Source of the DNA: Ignavibacteria bacterium
Lineage (GTDB): Bacteria; Bacteroidota; Ignavibacteria; Tepidaquicellales; OLB5
Direction: 5' to 3'
Assembly: GCA_030835005.1 (NCBI GenBank)
Contig: JAUQWT010000226.1
Coordinates: 1 to 32,855 of the forward strand
Length of the DNA: 32,855 nt
In this document: positions 1-8,041 of the stretch, one piece after another
Layout: each line of letters opens with the position of its first letter
Numbering within the stretch: the first letter of the stretch is position 1
Position numbers and translations under genes: made by a program
Notes under the pieces: generated by a model
Databases searched by the model: none
What the model saw: the letters and a program-made list of their open reading frames with translations, nothing else
Told to the model about the DNA's origin: nothing

Positions 1-1
1 T

Positions 2-1066
2 GACGCCAAAATTATTGGTACAGATGAAAATACAGATCTAGCTGTGATCAAAATAGAGGCAAATGATCTCCCGGTGATGTCTCTTGGAAATTCAGATAAT
101 ATACAGGTTGGCGAGTGGGTACTTGCAATAGGAAATCCGCTTGGACTCAATTATACTGTTACTGCCGGCATAGTTTCTGCACTTGGAAGAAATATCGGGA
201 TAAACGGCGGCGGATATGCAATTGAGAATTTTATTCAAACCGATGCCGCAATCAATCCGGGTAACTCAGGCGGCGCGCTGGTTAATGTCAGTGGCCAGCT
301 TGTTGGCATCAATTCTGCAATTAAAACTAATACAGGCTACTACCAGGGATACGGTTTTGCAATACCTGTTAACATAGTTAAGACGGTTACACAGGAGCTT
401 ATTAAATCAGGTAAGGTTGTAAGAGGGTATATTGGAGTACAGATTCAGACTGTTGATGAAACTATGGCAAAAGGTCTTGGTTTAGATAAATCCAAAGGTG
501 TACTTGTGCAAAGTGTACAAAAAGGTGGCGGCGGTGATGAAGCGGGTCTTGAAGCCGGCGATGTTATACTTGCTGTTGACGGCAAAGAAGTAAATGCTTC
601 AAATGAGCTGCAGGTGATAATCAACAGTAAACGCCCCGGGGATATTGCAAAACTCACGATTTTCAGAGACGGCAAGACGATGGAAAAAGACGTTACCCTG
701 AAACCAAGACTTGATGATGAAAAACAGACATCCCTGAATGAGAAAAAAGACGAAGGAAGCAATAAGGGAGTATCTTCAACCACAGTTAAATCACTTGGAA
801 TCAGCGTTCAAGACGTATCTGCATCCGTAAAGGAAAAGCTCAATATTTCCGGAGGAGTTGTAGTTACGGAAGTTGATAAGTTCTCCGATTCATTCTTAAG
901 GGGTGTACAAGAAGGTGTTGTTATTATTGAAGCTAATAAAAAGAAGATAAACAATGCGGGTGATCTTGATGAAGCACTAAGCGGTAAAAAAGCAGGAGAC
1001 TCAATTCTATTGAAAGTTGTAGATAAGAGCGGTACAGAACGCATTATTGCTGTGAAAATTCAATAA
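2..1066 (+). CDS. HtrA/DegP-like trypsin-fold serine protease with two C-terminal PDZ domains (5' truncated by window edge)
   Basis: Frame is open from base 2 ([20 protein letters not shown]...). Catalytic-Ser motif [11 protein letters not shown], followed by two PDZ-like segments ([12 protein letters not shown]..., [12 protein letters not shown]...). Confidence 0.93.
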   Translation, partial: DAKIIGTDENTDLAVIKIEANDLPVMSLGNSDNIQVGEWVLAIGNPLGLNYTVTAGIVSALGRNIGINGGGYAIENFIQTDAAINPGNSGGALVNVSGQLVGINSAIKTNTGYYQGYGFAIPVNIVKTVTQELIKSGKVVRGYIGVQIQTVDETMAKGLGLDKSKGVLVQSVQKGGGGDEAGLEAGDVILAVDGKEVNASNELQVIINSKRPGDIAKLTIFRDGKTMEKDVTLKPRLDDEKQTSLNEKKDEGSNKGVSSTTVKSLGISVQDVSASVKEKLNISGGVVVTEVDKFSDSFLRGVQEGVVIIEANKKKINNAGDLDEALSGKKAGDSILLKVVDKSGTERIIAVKIQ

Positions 1067-1078
1067 TTCATGTGTTTT

Positions 1079-1117
1079 GCGTGGGAATCGCTATTTTTGG
1101 TGATTTCCACGCTTTTT
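1079..1117 (+). terminator. Rho-independent terminator after the HtrA-like gene
   Basis: GCGTGGGAATC (1079-1089) pairs with GATTTCCACGC (1102-1112, one G-U), followed by TTTTT. Confidence 0.8.
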
Positions 1118-1147
1118 AAATATCACGGGTTTCCAGTATGTATTATA

Positions 1148-1178
1148 TTGACATTAGAAACAAATTTCATTAATTTTG
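1148..1178 (+). promoter_or_regulatory. Bacteroidota-type promoter
   Basis: TTG (1148-1150), N20, TAATTTTG (1171-1178). Matches the -33/-7 (TTG / TAnnTTTG) consensus, 22 bp before the 1200 ORF. Confidence 0.65.
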
Positions 1179-1199
1179 TTGGAAGTATTAAAAAGGTAA

Positions 1200-1571
1200 A
1201 TGAAAAAAGTTTACGTAGCCATATTATTTAGTCTATTTTTTGTCTTCGGCACTTTAACAATGGGCGCCGATAATAAAGAACAGCTTATGGATTTCAAGGG
1301 TAATCCCGATAAGTTCGAACTCAATCAGAATTATCCCAATCCATTCAATCCATCTACGTTACTTTCTTACAACCTCAAGACCGACGGCAATGTGAAATTA
1401 ACAGTATTTAACCTTGTCGGACAGTCAGTGCGGATCTTAGTCGATGGCTATCAAACAGCCGGAGAGTACGAAGTTCTATTTGATGCAAATGAGCTTCCCG
1501 CGGGCGTTTACCTCTATAAACTACAAGTCGGTGATTATTCCTCGGTAAAGAGGATGACGCTGGTTAAGTAG
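1200..1571 (+). CDS. Small secreted protein: signal peptide plus T9SS type A C-terminal sorting domain
   Basis: N-terminal hydrophobic signal MKKVYVAILFSLFFVFGTLTMGA; NYPNPFNPSTLLSYNL...GVYLYKLQVGDYSSVKRMTLVK is a canonical Por/T9SS sorting domain. Confidence 0.88.
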   Translation: MKKVYVAILFSLFFVFGTLTMGADNKEQLMDFKGNPDKFELNQNYPNPFNPSTLLSYNLKTDGNVKLTVFNLVGQSVRILVDGYQTAGEYEVLFDANELPAGVYLYKLQVGDYSSVKRMTLVK

Positions 1572-1610
1572 TTTACTTAATACTTACTTACATTATTTTA
1601 TAACTTATTC

Positions 1611-2549
1611 ATGGGGGTAGCTCAATTAATGACTAAAATCATTACGCGGTTTGTGTTTACAATTTTCGCAATTTTACTTTCTTCTTCAGTTGTCCTTGCA
1701 CAAAATAATAACTTATTCGTTATAGATGGCTTCGGAGATCACACACTTCCAGGATGGTATTCTGGCGGAGATCTTTCAATGAAGTATTCTCATTCTCAAG
1801 ATAATCTTGAAAACGGGTATGGCGTAATTTCTTCTTCAAACAAAACAATTACACCGAACTCTTTTGCAGGGCTTATCAGGAAAGAGTCTAAATTACAGGT
1901 AGCTGAGGATAATATCCTTTCTGTAATGCTTCAGGGCATTAATAATGATATGACAACAACCGTACAGGTATTGTTCGATAAGAATAACGACGGTAAGTAT
2001 GACGAAGCTACTGATGCTCGCCTTGAATCCAAGCCGCTAAGCCTGAATTTCTCGGGTTGGAAAGAAGTTCATTTTAACATCAACCAGAGCGAGTTTAAGG
2101 TAGTATCAAAAGACAAAGAAGATGATTTTTCGATACTTGAGCAGGAAGCCTTAGGCATCCAGTTCACATTCCAAACAGGAAAAGATTTTGCATCGGGCAC
2201 AGTTGAAACCGGTGTTGCTATGATTGCCGAGAGATACAGCAAAGAACTGAAGCAGGAAACTGCGCAGACTGAGATGAATTCCGGCGAATCTTACTTTAAC
2301 GCTAAGAACTATCCAAACCCGTTTAACCCTGAAACAAAGATCAACTATACTTTAAAAAATGCAACAAGTGTAAAGATAACAGTTTATGACCGTCTTGGCC
2401 GTGAAGTAGTTGTTCTTGTTGATGAAAGCCAGTCCGAGGGCGAGCATTCAGTTACATTCAATGCATCAAGCCTTCCTTCAGGAGTTTATTTCTACAGGAT
2501 CAAAACAAATGAATATGTTGAAGTAAAGAAAATGGTATTTACTAAATGA
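1611..2549 (+). CDS. Secreted protein with T9SS type A sorting domain (start may be the ATG at 1629)
   Basis: Signal peptide (MTKIITRFVFTIFAILLSSSVVLAQ) and C-terminal YPNPFNPETKINYTL...YFYRIKTNEYVEVKKMVFTK; N-terminal domain not recognised. Confidence 0.88.
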   Translation: MGVAQLMTKIITRFVFTIFAILLSSSVVLAQNNNLFVIDGFGDHTLPGWYSGGDLSMKYSHSQDNLENGYGVISSSNKTITPNSFAGLIRKESKLQVAEDNILSVMLQGINNDMTTTVQVLFDKNNDGKYDEATDARLESKPLSLNFSGWKEVHFNINQSEFKVVSKDKEDDFSILEQEALGIQFTFQTGKDFASGTVETGVAMIAERYSKELKQETAQTEMNSGESYFNAKNYPNPFNPETKINYTLKNATSVKITVYDRLGREVVVLVDESQSEGEHSVTFNASSLPSGVYFYRIKTNEYVEVKKMVFTK

Positions 2550-2551
2550 CG

Positions 2552-2593
2552 AAGTCATCCTGAGCAGTTTGCCGTGAAGCAAATGCGAAGGAT
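2552..2593. repeat. Dispersed-type intergenic repeat (GTCATCCTGAGC...GAAGGATCC)
   Basis: gaagtcatcctgagcagtttgccgtgaagcaaatgcgaaggatcc resembles the widespread 'GTCATCCTGAGCGAAGCGAAGGATC' class of intergenic repeats. Only one copy is in this window. Confidence 0.5.
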
Positions 2594-2620
2594 CCATACA
2601 GATTATCAGATTTAAGATTA

Positions 2621-2648
2621 AAGGCACTCAGTATGAGTGCCTTTTTTG
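2621..2648 (+). terminator. Rho-independent terminator
   Basis: AAGGCACTCA GTA TGAGTGCCTT: perfect 10-bp stem followed by a T-run. Confidence 0.85.
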
Positions 2649-2754
2649 TTTTATTGTTTTTTTTTGACCTAACCTCTTCACGAGTCTACGTCTTAACGGA
2701 GTCGTGGACCGACCTCTTTCTAAATGAAGAGGGAGAAAAGAATTAGACCTCTAG

Positions 2755-2773
2755 CCCACGACTTTAGTCGTGG
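2755..2773. repeat. Short perfect palindrome, REP/IS200-like hairpin
   Basis: CCACGACT (2756-2763) TT AGTCGTGG (2766-2773). Confidence 0.55.
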
Positions 2774-2797
2774 AGTAAATTGAAAGCAATAGAAGCC

Positions 2798-2815
2798 AAA
2801 CCACTTCAGTGGTTT
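2798..2815. repeat. Short perfect palindrome, REP-like hairpin
   Basis: AAACCACT TC AGTGGTTT. Confidence 0.55.
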
Positions 2816-2850
2816 TATATTCCAATTTTTTAATGGATGCATCGCGGAGT

Positions 2851-2882
2851 TTATCCCGCACTTGTTGCGGGCTCAGCATGAC
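2851..2882. repeat. Dispersed-type intergenic repeat with hairpin (reverse strand: TGTCATGCTGAGCCCGCAACAAGTGCGGGATAA)
   Basis: CCCGCA CTTGT TGCGGG stem, flanked by GCTCAGCATGACA, the reverse complement of a common 'TGTCATGCTGAGC' intergenic repeat. Confidence 0.5.
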
Positions 2883-2958
2883 AAAGCAAATTCTTTTCAT
2901 TGCTCCTGATTGTTCATTCTGTTATTTTTATATTCTAAACTAAAATTAAATTACCACA

Positions 2959-3768
2959 ATGAAGATTCCTATTTACACAGTCGATGCATTTACATCAAAG
3001 CCTTTCAAAGGAAATCCCGCAGCAGTCTGCGTATTAAGTGAACCAATTGGCGACAGCCTCATGCAGAACATTGCCTTTGAACTCAATCTAGCCGAAACAG
3101 CATTTGTTTGTAAAGAAAAAGATAAAGAAAGTTTCAGCCTTAGATGGATGACACCTGTGAGTGAAGTCGATCTCTGCGGACATGCAACTCTTGCTGCATC
3201 ACACGTTTTATGGCAAACCGGAGTATGCAGCAAAGAGGAAACCATTAGTTACAATACAAAAAGCGGAGTACTTAAAGCGAATTATTACAATGGAGAGATC
3301 GGGCTTGATTTCCCAGCAATTCCACAAAAGCAGATCGAATATCCAAAAGAACTTATTGAAGCAATCGGCGGAGTAACACCAAAATATGTGGGCATGACTA
3401 AATGGAATTACCTCATCGAGCTTAATAGCGAAAGCGATGTAAGAAACCTAAAGCCGAACTTTGATATCATGCTGCAACTTCCCGGCTGGGGAACCATCAT
3501 AACAGCAAAAGCAGATGAAGGCAATCAAGATGGCTTCGATTTTATCTCAAGATTTTTTGCGCCTGAAAAAGGTATTCAGGAAGACCCTGTAACCGGTTCT
3601 GCTCACTGTGCGCTTGCGCCGTACTGGCAAATGCGTTTGGGTAAGGATTCATTCAAAGCTTACCAGGCATCAGAACGTGGGGGAGTGTTAGGTGTAAAGG
3701 TTACGGGGGATAGAGTCATGCTGACAGGAGAAGCTGTTACTGTGATAAGTGGAGAGATAAACGTATAG
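2959..3768 (+). CDS. PhzF family phenazine biosynthesis-like isomerase
   Basis: YTVDAFTSKPFKGNPAAVCVL, DLCGHATLAASHVLW and EDPVTGSAHCALAPYW are PhzF family motifs. Confidence 0.95.
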   Translation: MKIPIYTVDAFTSKPFKGNPAAVCVLSEPIGDSLMQNIAFELNLAETAFVCKEKDKESFSLRWMTPVSEVDLCGHATLAASHVLWQTGVCSKEETISYNTKSGVLKANYYNGEIGLDFPAIPQKQIEYPKELIEAIGGVTPKYVGMTKWNYLIELNSESDVRNLKPNFDIMLQLPGWGTIITAKADEGNQDGFDFISRFFAPEKGIQEDPVTGSAHCALAPYWQMRLGKDSFKAYQASERGGVLGVKVTGDRVMLTGEAVTVISGEINV

Positions 3769-3858
3769 CAGAATCGCGTTTGTAAAAAGTGAAATTCAAA
3801 AATATATTGCGATTGAACTTGAAAACATAGGAAAATTGATTTTTATTTTTCAGTTTTC

Positions 3859-3889
3859 TTGACACTCATAATATTTTTTTGTAAGTTTG
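3859..3889 (+). promoter_or_regulatory. Bacteroidota-type promoter driving the ABC-exporter leader
   Basis: TTG (3859-3861), N20, TAAGTTTG (3882-3889). Confidence 0.7.
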
Positions 3890-3950
3890 TAATAACACTA
3901 ACTAACGACATTTAATAACTAAACCACGGGGATGAAAACCAGGAAATAAT

Positions 3951-4061
3951 ATGACAAACTTCATCACAACATATATGGTGACTATCACATCACCCATTTT
4001 CAAAGCTCTCGTGGGAGACGTTTGTCCGGCGGTTAGCGTTAAACGGAGGTTTAAGGGATAA
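3951..4061 (+). CDS. Putative 36-aa leader peptide MTNFITTYMVTITSPIFKALVGDVCPAVSVKRRFKG (absent from supplied ORF track)
   Basis: ATG at 3951 preceded by AGGA (3941-3944). TAA at 4059-4061 lies in the apical part of the antiterminator. Five Thr and three Ile codons in the first 17. Confidence 0.55.
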   Translation: MTNFITTYMVTITSPIFKALVGDVCPAVSVKRRFKG

Positions 4062-4088
4062 AACCTCGAATAAATAAGAGTTTAAGCA

Positions 4089-4129
4089 AACCGCGGACAG
4101 ATCAAAAATGATGTTCGCGGTTTTTTTTT
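4089..4129 (+). terminator. Intrinsic terminator of the leader
   Basis: AACCGCGGAC-AG-ATCA-AAAA-TGAT-GTTCGCGGTT followed by a T-run; 14 paired positions with one 2-nt bulge. Confidence 0.85.
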
Positions 4130-4150
4130 AGAGTAAATTAAGTTAAATAT

Positions 4151-4231
4151 TTGCGAGGAGCACTTGCTACGAAGCAATCTCAAAAGTAGTCACGCAATAA
4201 GATTGCTTCGGGTACTAAAGCACCCTCGCAA
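4151..4231. repeat. Long dispersed-type stem-loop repeat (TTGCGAGGAGC...CGAAGCAATCT...AGATTGCTTCG...CCTCGCAA)
   Basis: Outer arms TTGCGAGG 4151-4158 / CCTCGCAA 4224-4231; inner arms CGAAGCAATCT 4170-4180 / AGATTGCTTCG 4200-4210, all perfect. Confidence 0.75.
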
Positions 4232-4246
4232 AAAAGAAGAATAAGA

Positions 4247-6145
4247 ATGAAAAGTTTAAAAAAATTATTTGAAATCTTAGGAAAGTGGAAATACCAGTAC
4301 ATTTCCGCAGGTGTTTTATTGATAATATCAGTTGGTTTCCGCTTAATGGAGCCGAAAGTTCTGCAGATAGCTGTTGATAAAATAATCAGCATTTTCGTTG
4401 CAAAACAAAGCCTGCCGGTTAGTGAAAATGACTTTGTCACAAACAATCTGTACAAACTGCTTCCGGAGCTGAAAATTGAAAATGCGGGAATTATACTTGT
4501 TTATCTTGGTGTAATTTTTCTAGCAATAGCGCTCTTCAGAGGTATAACAATGCTCACCTCAAGTGCAATTGCAGCATCATCAACTGAAAAGGCGATGAAG
4601 CAGCTTAGGGATAAATTGTTTTCCCATTTGCAGCATCTGCCGATGGAATATTTCGGCAAGACACCAACAGGCGAACTCATCCAGCGCTGCACAGGTGATG
4701 TTGAAACGCTCAGGAAGTTTGCCACAATGCAAGTAACTGAAACAATAAGGCTAGGCGCAATATTTGTTGGCGCGTTTGCAATGATGTACATGGTAAATCA
4801 TACATACGCGTTCATTGCGATCTGCCTCTTCCCGATAGTGATATCGGCATCTTACTTCTTCTTTAAAAAAGAAGGTGAGATTTGGACAAAGCATGAGCAT
4901 GAGCAGGATAAGCTAACTGCGCTTGTTCAGGAAAATCTTTCAGGTATACGTGTAGTTAAAGCATTTGCGAAGGAAAACTATGAAATCGATAAGTTCACCA
5001 GGCAGAATGAACAAAAACGCAAATGGGGTTTAAGATTACTGAACCTGCATGCAATTTACTGGCCAAGCAGTGATGTAATGGTTTACCTTCAGCTTGCAAT
5101 AAGCATTTTTGCTGGCGGTTATTTTGTGCTGAATAACAGAATTACTATTGGAGAGTACACGGCATTCTTCACTTACGCGGCATATGTAACCTGGCCTATG
5201 AGAAGGCTTGCACAACTTGTAAGCGAAATGGGAATGACTCGTGTGGCGATCGACAGGATTTATTCGATACTTAACTACAATCAGGAAGATTATGAAGGAT
5301 TTGATAACGGCGGTAAAGACCTTCAAGGACTGATTGAATTTGAGAATGTTCACTTTAAATATGAAGAAGATGAAAAACCAGTATTGAACGGAGTCAGCTT
5401 TAAGATCGGTGCAGGCGAGAAAGTTGCCCTGCTTGGCCCCACAGGAGCCGGCAAATCAACTATCATATCACTGCTGATGCGCTTCTATGATCCCATAAGC
5501 GGAACGATCAGAATTGACGGCAGGGATATCAGAGAATACTCACGCCCGTTCCTAAGAAGCAAAATTGGAGTAGTATTACAAAAACCGTTTTTGTTCTCAA
5601 CTTCGATCAAAGAGAACATTGCATATTCCAAGCCTGATACTCACATTGATGAAATTGTCGAATCGGCAAAGGTTGCAAATGTCCACAAGATCATCAAAGA
5701 GGCTTTCCCGAACAGTTACGATACTGTTGTCGGCGAAAAAGGAGTAACGCTCTCCGGCGGACAGAAACAGCGCGTAACATTGGCAAGGACAATACTAAAA
5801 GATCCTGATATACTTGTGCTTGATGACTCCACTTCATCGGTTGATACTGAAACCGAGTTTGAGATCCAAAGAGCGCTTAAAGGAGTTACCGAGGATAAAA
5901 CTACGATCGTCATTGCGCACCGCGTAACATCTGTTCAGGAGTGCAGCAGAATAATTGTACTGGATAAAGGGAGAGTCATAGAGACGGGCACGCATGAAGA
6001 GTTGATTGAGAATGATAAATTCTACAGAAAAATATACGATATCCAGGTATCAATAGAAGATGAGATAAACAGAGATATTGAAAGCTCATCTGAAATAAAA
6101 AGTAAAAAGGCAAAAGTGAAAATAGAATTGGATTCAGTTGCATAA
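4247..6145 (+). CDS. ABC exporter, ATP-binding/permease subunit (TM287/BmrC-like, degenerate Walker B)
   Basis: Six-TM ABC domain; Walker A GPTGAGKST, signature LSGGQKQR, Walker B ILVLDDSTSSVD (D where the catalytic E is expected), H-loop IAHR. Confidence 0.95.
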   Translation: MKSLKKLFEILGKWKYQYISAGVLLIISVGFRLMEPKVLQIAVDKIISIFVAKQSLPVSENDFVTNNLYKLLPELKIENAGIILVYLGVIFLAIALFRGITMLTSSAIAASSTEKAMKQLRDKLFSHLQHLPMEYFGKTPTGELIQRCTGDVETLRKFATMQVTETIRLGAIFVGAFAMMYMVNHTYAFIAICLFPIVISASYFFFKKEGEIWTKHEHEQDKLTALVQENLSGIRVVKAFAKENYEIDKFTRQNEQKRKWGLRLLNLHAIYWPSSDVMVYLQLAISIFAGGYFVLNNRITIGEYTAFFTYAAYVTWPMRRLAQLVSEMGMTRVAIDRIYSILNYNQEDYEGFDNGGKDLQGLIEFENVHFKYEEDEKPVLNGVSFKIGAGEKVALLGPTGAGKSTIISLLMRFYDPISGTIRIDGRDIREYSRPFLRSKIGVVLQKPFLFSTSIKENIAYSKPDTHIDEIVESAKVANVHKIIKEAFPNSYDTVVGEKGVTLSGGQKQRVTLARTILKDPDILVLDDSTSSVDTETEFEIQRALKGVTEDKTTIVIAHRVTSVQECSRIIVLDKGRVIETGTHEELIENDKFYRKIYDIQVSIEDEINRDIESSSEIKSKKAKVKIELDSVA

Positions 6146-6183
6146 TAACTATTGCCAATTAAAGAATTCTATGAAAGTATATA

Positions 6184-8013
6184 ATGTCACAACTAAGAGA
6201 CAAACAATTCAAAACTAAAGGAGCGCTATGGCCTTTCTTAAAGCGCTTATTAAAATACAGTTTCCGCTATCCCAAGTGGGTTGCCGGCTTCATAGGCTTT
6301 GTGCTTCTTGTTGCGCTTGTAGAAGCTGTTTACCCGCTTGTATGGCTTAATCTGATCGATACGGTAATTGTACCTGCAGTTGAATCATACAAAACAAACG
6401 GCTTTGTGAAGGATATCGATTCCGGCATTCTCAGAAATTACGGCTTTATCTTCGCCGGGCTGGGATTAGTACTCGCAGGCGGAGTATTCGGTTTCATCAA
6501 CTTTGCTGGGCGGATCCAGGAATATGTAATGTATGATATAAGGCAGGAGCTTTTTATCAAGCTGCAGCAGCTTTCGTTCTCATACTTTGATAAATCCGCA
6601 GTAGGCTGGCTGCTATCGAGGATATCTTCCGATACGGTAAAAGTGACTGAACTTATTTCATGGACGATGATCGAGGCAATATGGGGAACGGGAATGATAA
6701 TTTTCTGTGTAACATCCATGTTCATCTATAACTGGAAGCTAGCAATAATTATCACGCTTGCCATTCCCGTATTAATGCTTGTTTCTATAAAGCTCAGAAT
6801 GCTGATTCTCAAATATTCCCGTGAAGCAAGGAAATACAACAGCGAGATGACTGCAAGATTTAACGAACACATTAACGGTGTTGAAGTAAACAAAAGCCTT
6901 GTTCAGGAGGACAGAGTGAGTGAGAACTTTAAAGATCTTAGCGAAAAGATGAAAGTGTCATCATACAAAGCCGCGTATTACCAGGCAATTTTCATGCCGC
7001 TGATAATTTTCGGGGGATCGCTTGCTGCTGCATTTGTGATCTATTACGGTGGCTCGATGGCAATTGCAGTACCAGCAGCAATTACTATTGGCACACTAGC
7101 TGCATTTTTCGGGTATGCAACAATGATATTTGAACCGATTCTGGATATATCAAGATTCTATTCACAGGCGCAGAATAGTATTTCGGCAGGGGAGAGAATA
7201 TTTTCTCTAATAGATACCAAAGCCGAAATAGTGAATATTACGGGTGCAGGAGAGTTCGGCAGAATAGAGGGTGATATAGAATTTGATAATGTTTCATTCC
7301 ATTATGAAACAGGTAAACAGGTTCTGCAGGACTTGAATCTGAAAATAGAAGCCGGTACTTCTGTAGCTTTGGTCGGTGAAACCGGCGGCGGTAAATCAAC
7401 AATAATCAACTTGATATGCAGGTTCTACGAACCAACAGGCGGCAGGATTCTGATAGATGATACTGATTACAGGAAAATGACAATGGAAAGCCTGAGGAGC
7501 CAGCTTGGAGTAGTACTGCAAACGCCGCATCTGTTTTCCGGTACAGTTCGCGAGAATATTATGTATGGATATGAAGGTGCGACCGACATGGAAGTAATAA
7601 ATGCTCTGAGTACTGTCGGAGCCGAAGAGTATGCATATAGGCTTGATGAACAGGTCGGCGAAGGAGGCGAGCAGCTTTCGATGGGTGAGAAACAGCTTAT
7701 ATCATTTGCCCGGGCAATACTTGCAGACCCCAGGATATTCATAATGGATGAAGCAACATCTTCGGTTGATACAATTACCGAGGCAAAGATCCAGAAAGGT
7801 ATTTCCGGGATCATGGAAGGAAGAACTTCAATAATTATTGCGCACAGGCTTTCGACAATTAAAAACAGCGACAGAATTCTTGTAATTAATAAAGGTAGAA
7901 TAATTGAAGACGGAAGCCACAGAGAATTGATGATGAGTAAGGGAGTTTATTATAAACTGTACACAAGACAGCTTAGGGCAGAAAGGGAAAAGGAAGTCAT
8001 AAATGCGGCATAA
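6184..8013 (+). CDS. ABC exporter, ATP-binding/permease subunit (TM288/BmrD-like partner)
   Basis: Walker A GETGGGKST, non-canonical signature LSMGEKQL, canonical Walker B IFIMDEATSSVD, H-loop IAHR. Confidence 0.95.
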   Translation: MSQLRDKQFKTKGALWPFLKRLLKYSFRYPKWVAGFIGFVLLVALVEAVYPLVWLNLIDTVIVPAVESYKTNGFVKDIDSGILRNYGFIFAGLGLVLAGGVFGFINFAGRIQEYVMYDIRQELFIKLQQLSFSYFDKSAVGWLLSRISSDTVKVTELISWTMIEAIWGTGMIIFCVTSMFIYNWKLAIIITLAIPVLMLVSIKLRMLILKYSREARKYNSEMTARFNEHINGVEVNKSLVQEDRVSENFKDLSEKMKVSSYKAAYYQAIFMPLIIFGGSLAAAFVIYYGGSMAIAVPAAITIGTLAAFFGYATMIFEPILDISRFYSQAQNSISAGERIFSLIDTKAEIVNITGAGEFGRIEGDIEFDNVSFHYETGKQVLQDLNLKIEAGTSVALVGETGGGKSTIINLICRFYEPTGGRILIDDTDYRKMTMESLRSQLGVVLQTPHLFSGTVRENIMYGYEGATDMEVINALSTVGAEEYAYRLDEQVGEGGEQLSMGEKQLISFARAILADPRIFIMDEATSSVDTITEAKIQKGISGIMEGRTSIIIAHRLSTIKNSDRILVINKGRIIEDGSHRELMMSKGVYYKLYTRQLRAEREKEVINAA

Positions 8014-8041
8014 TTATCATTAATTGAAATGAAAGTAAATC

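Larger units (their letters stand above)
3921..4130 (+). promoter_or_regulatory. Candidate transcription attenuator leader (alternative helices plus intrinsic terminator)
   Basis: Mutually exclusive helices: GACAAAC 3953-3959 / GTTTGTC 4020-4026; antiterminator TGTCCGgCGGTT 4023-4034 / AACCGCGGACA 4089-4099; terminator AACCGCGGAC 4089-4098 / GTTCGCGGTT 4113-4122 plus U-tract. Confidence 0.7.

Noticed and set aside
445-1044. Reverse-strand ORFs 445..783 and 808..1044
   Set aside because: Antisense to the well-supported HtrA gene; Ser/Pro/Ile-rich low-complexity translations typical of shadow frames.
3921-4130. Known metabolite riboswitch (cobalamin, TPP, FMN, glycine, guanidine, THF types) or 6S RNA
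   Set aside because: I could not match any of the consensus core motifs I know; an uncatalogued ligand riboswitch remains possible and needs an Rfam/Infernal scan.
4180-4455. Reverse-strand 91-aa ORF
   Set aside because: Overlaps the ABC gene start and the repeat stem-loop; no recognisable domain.
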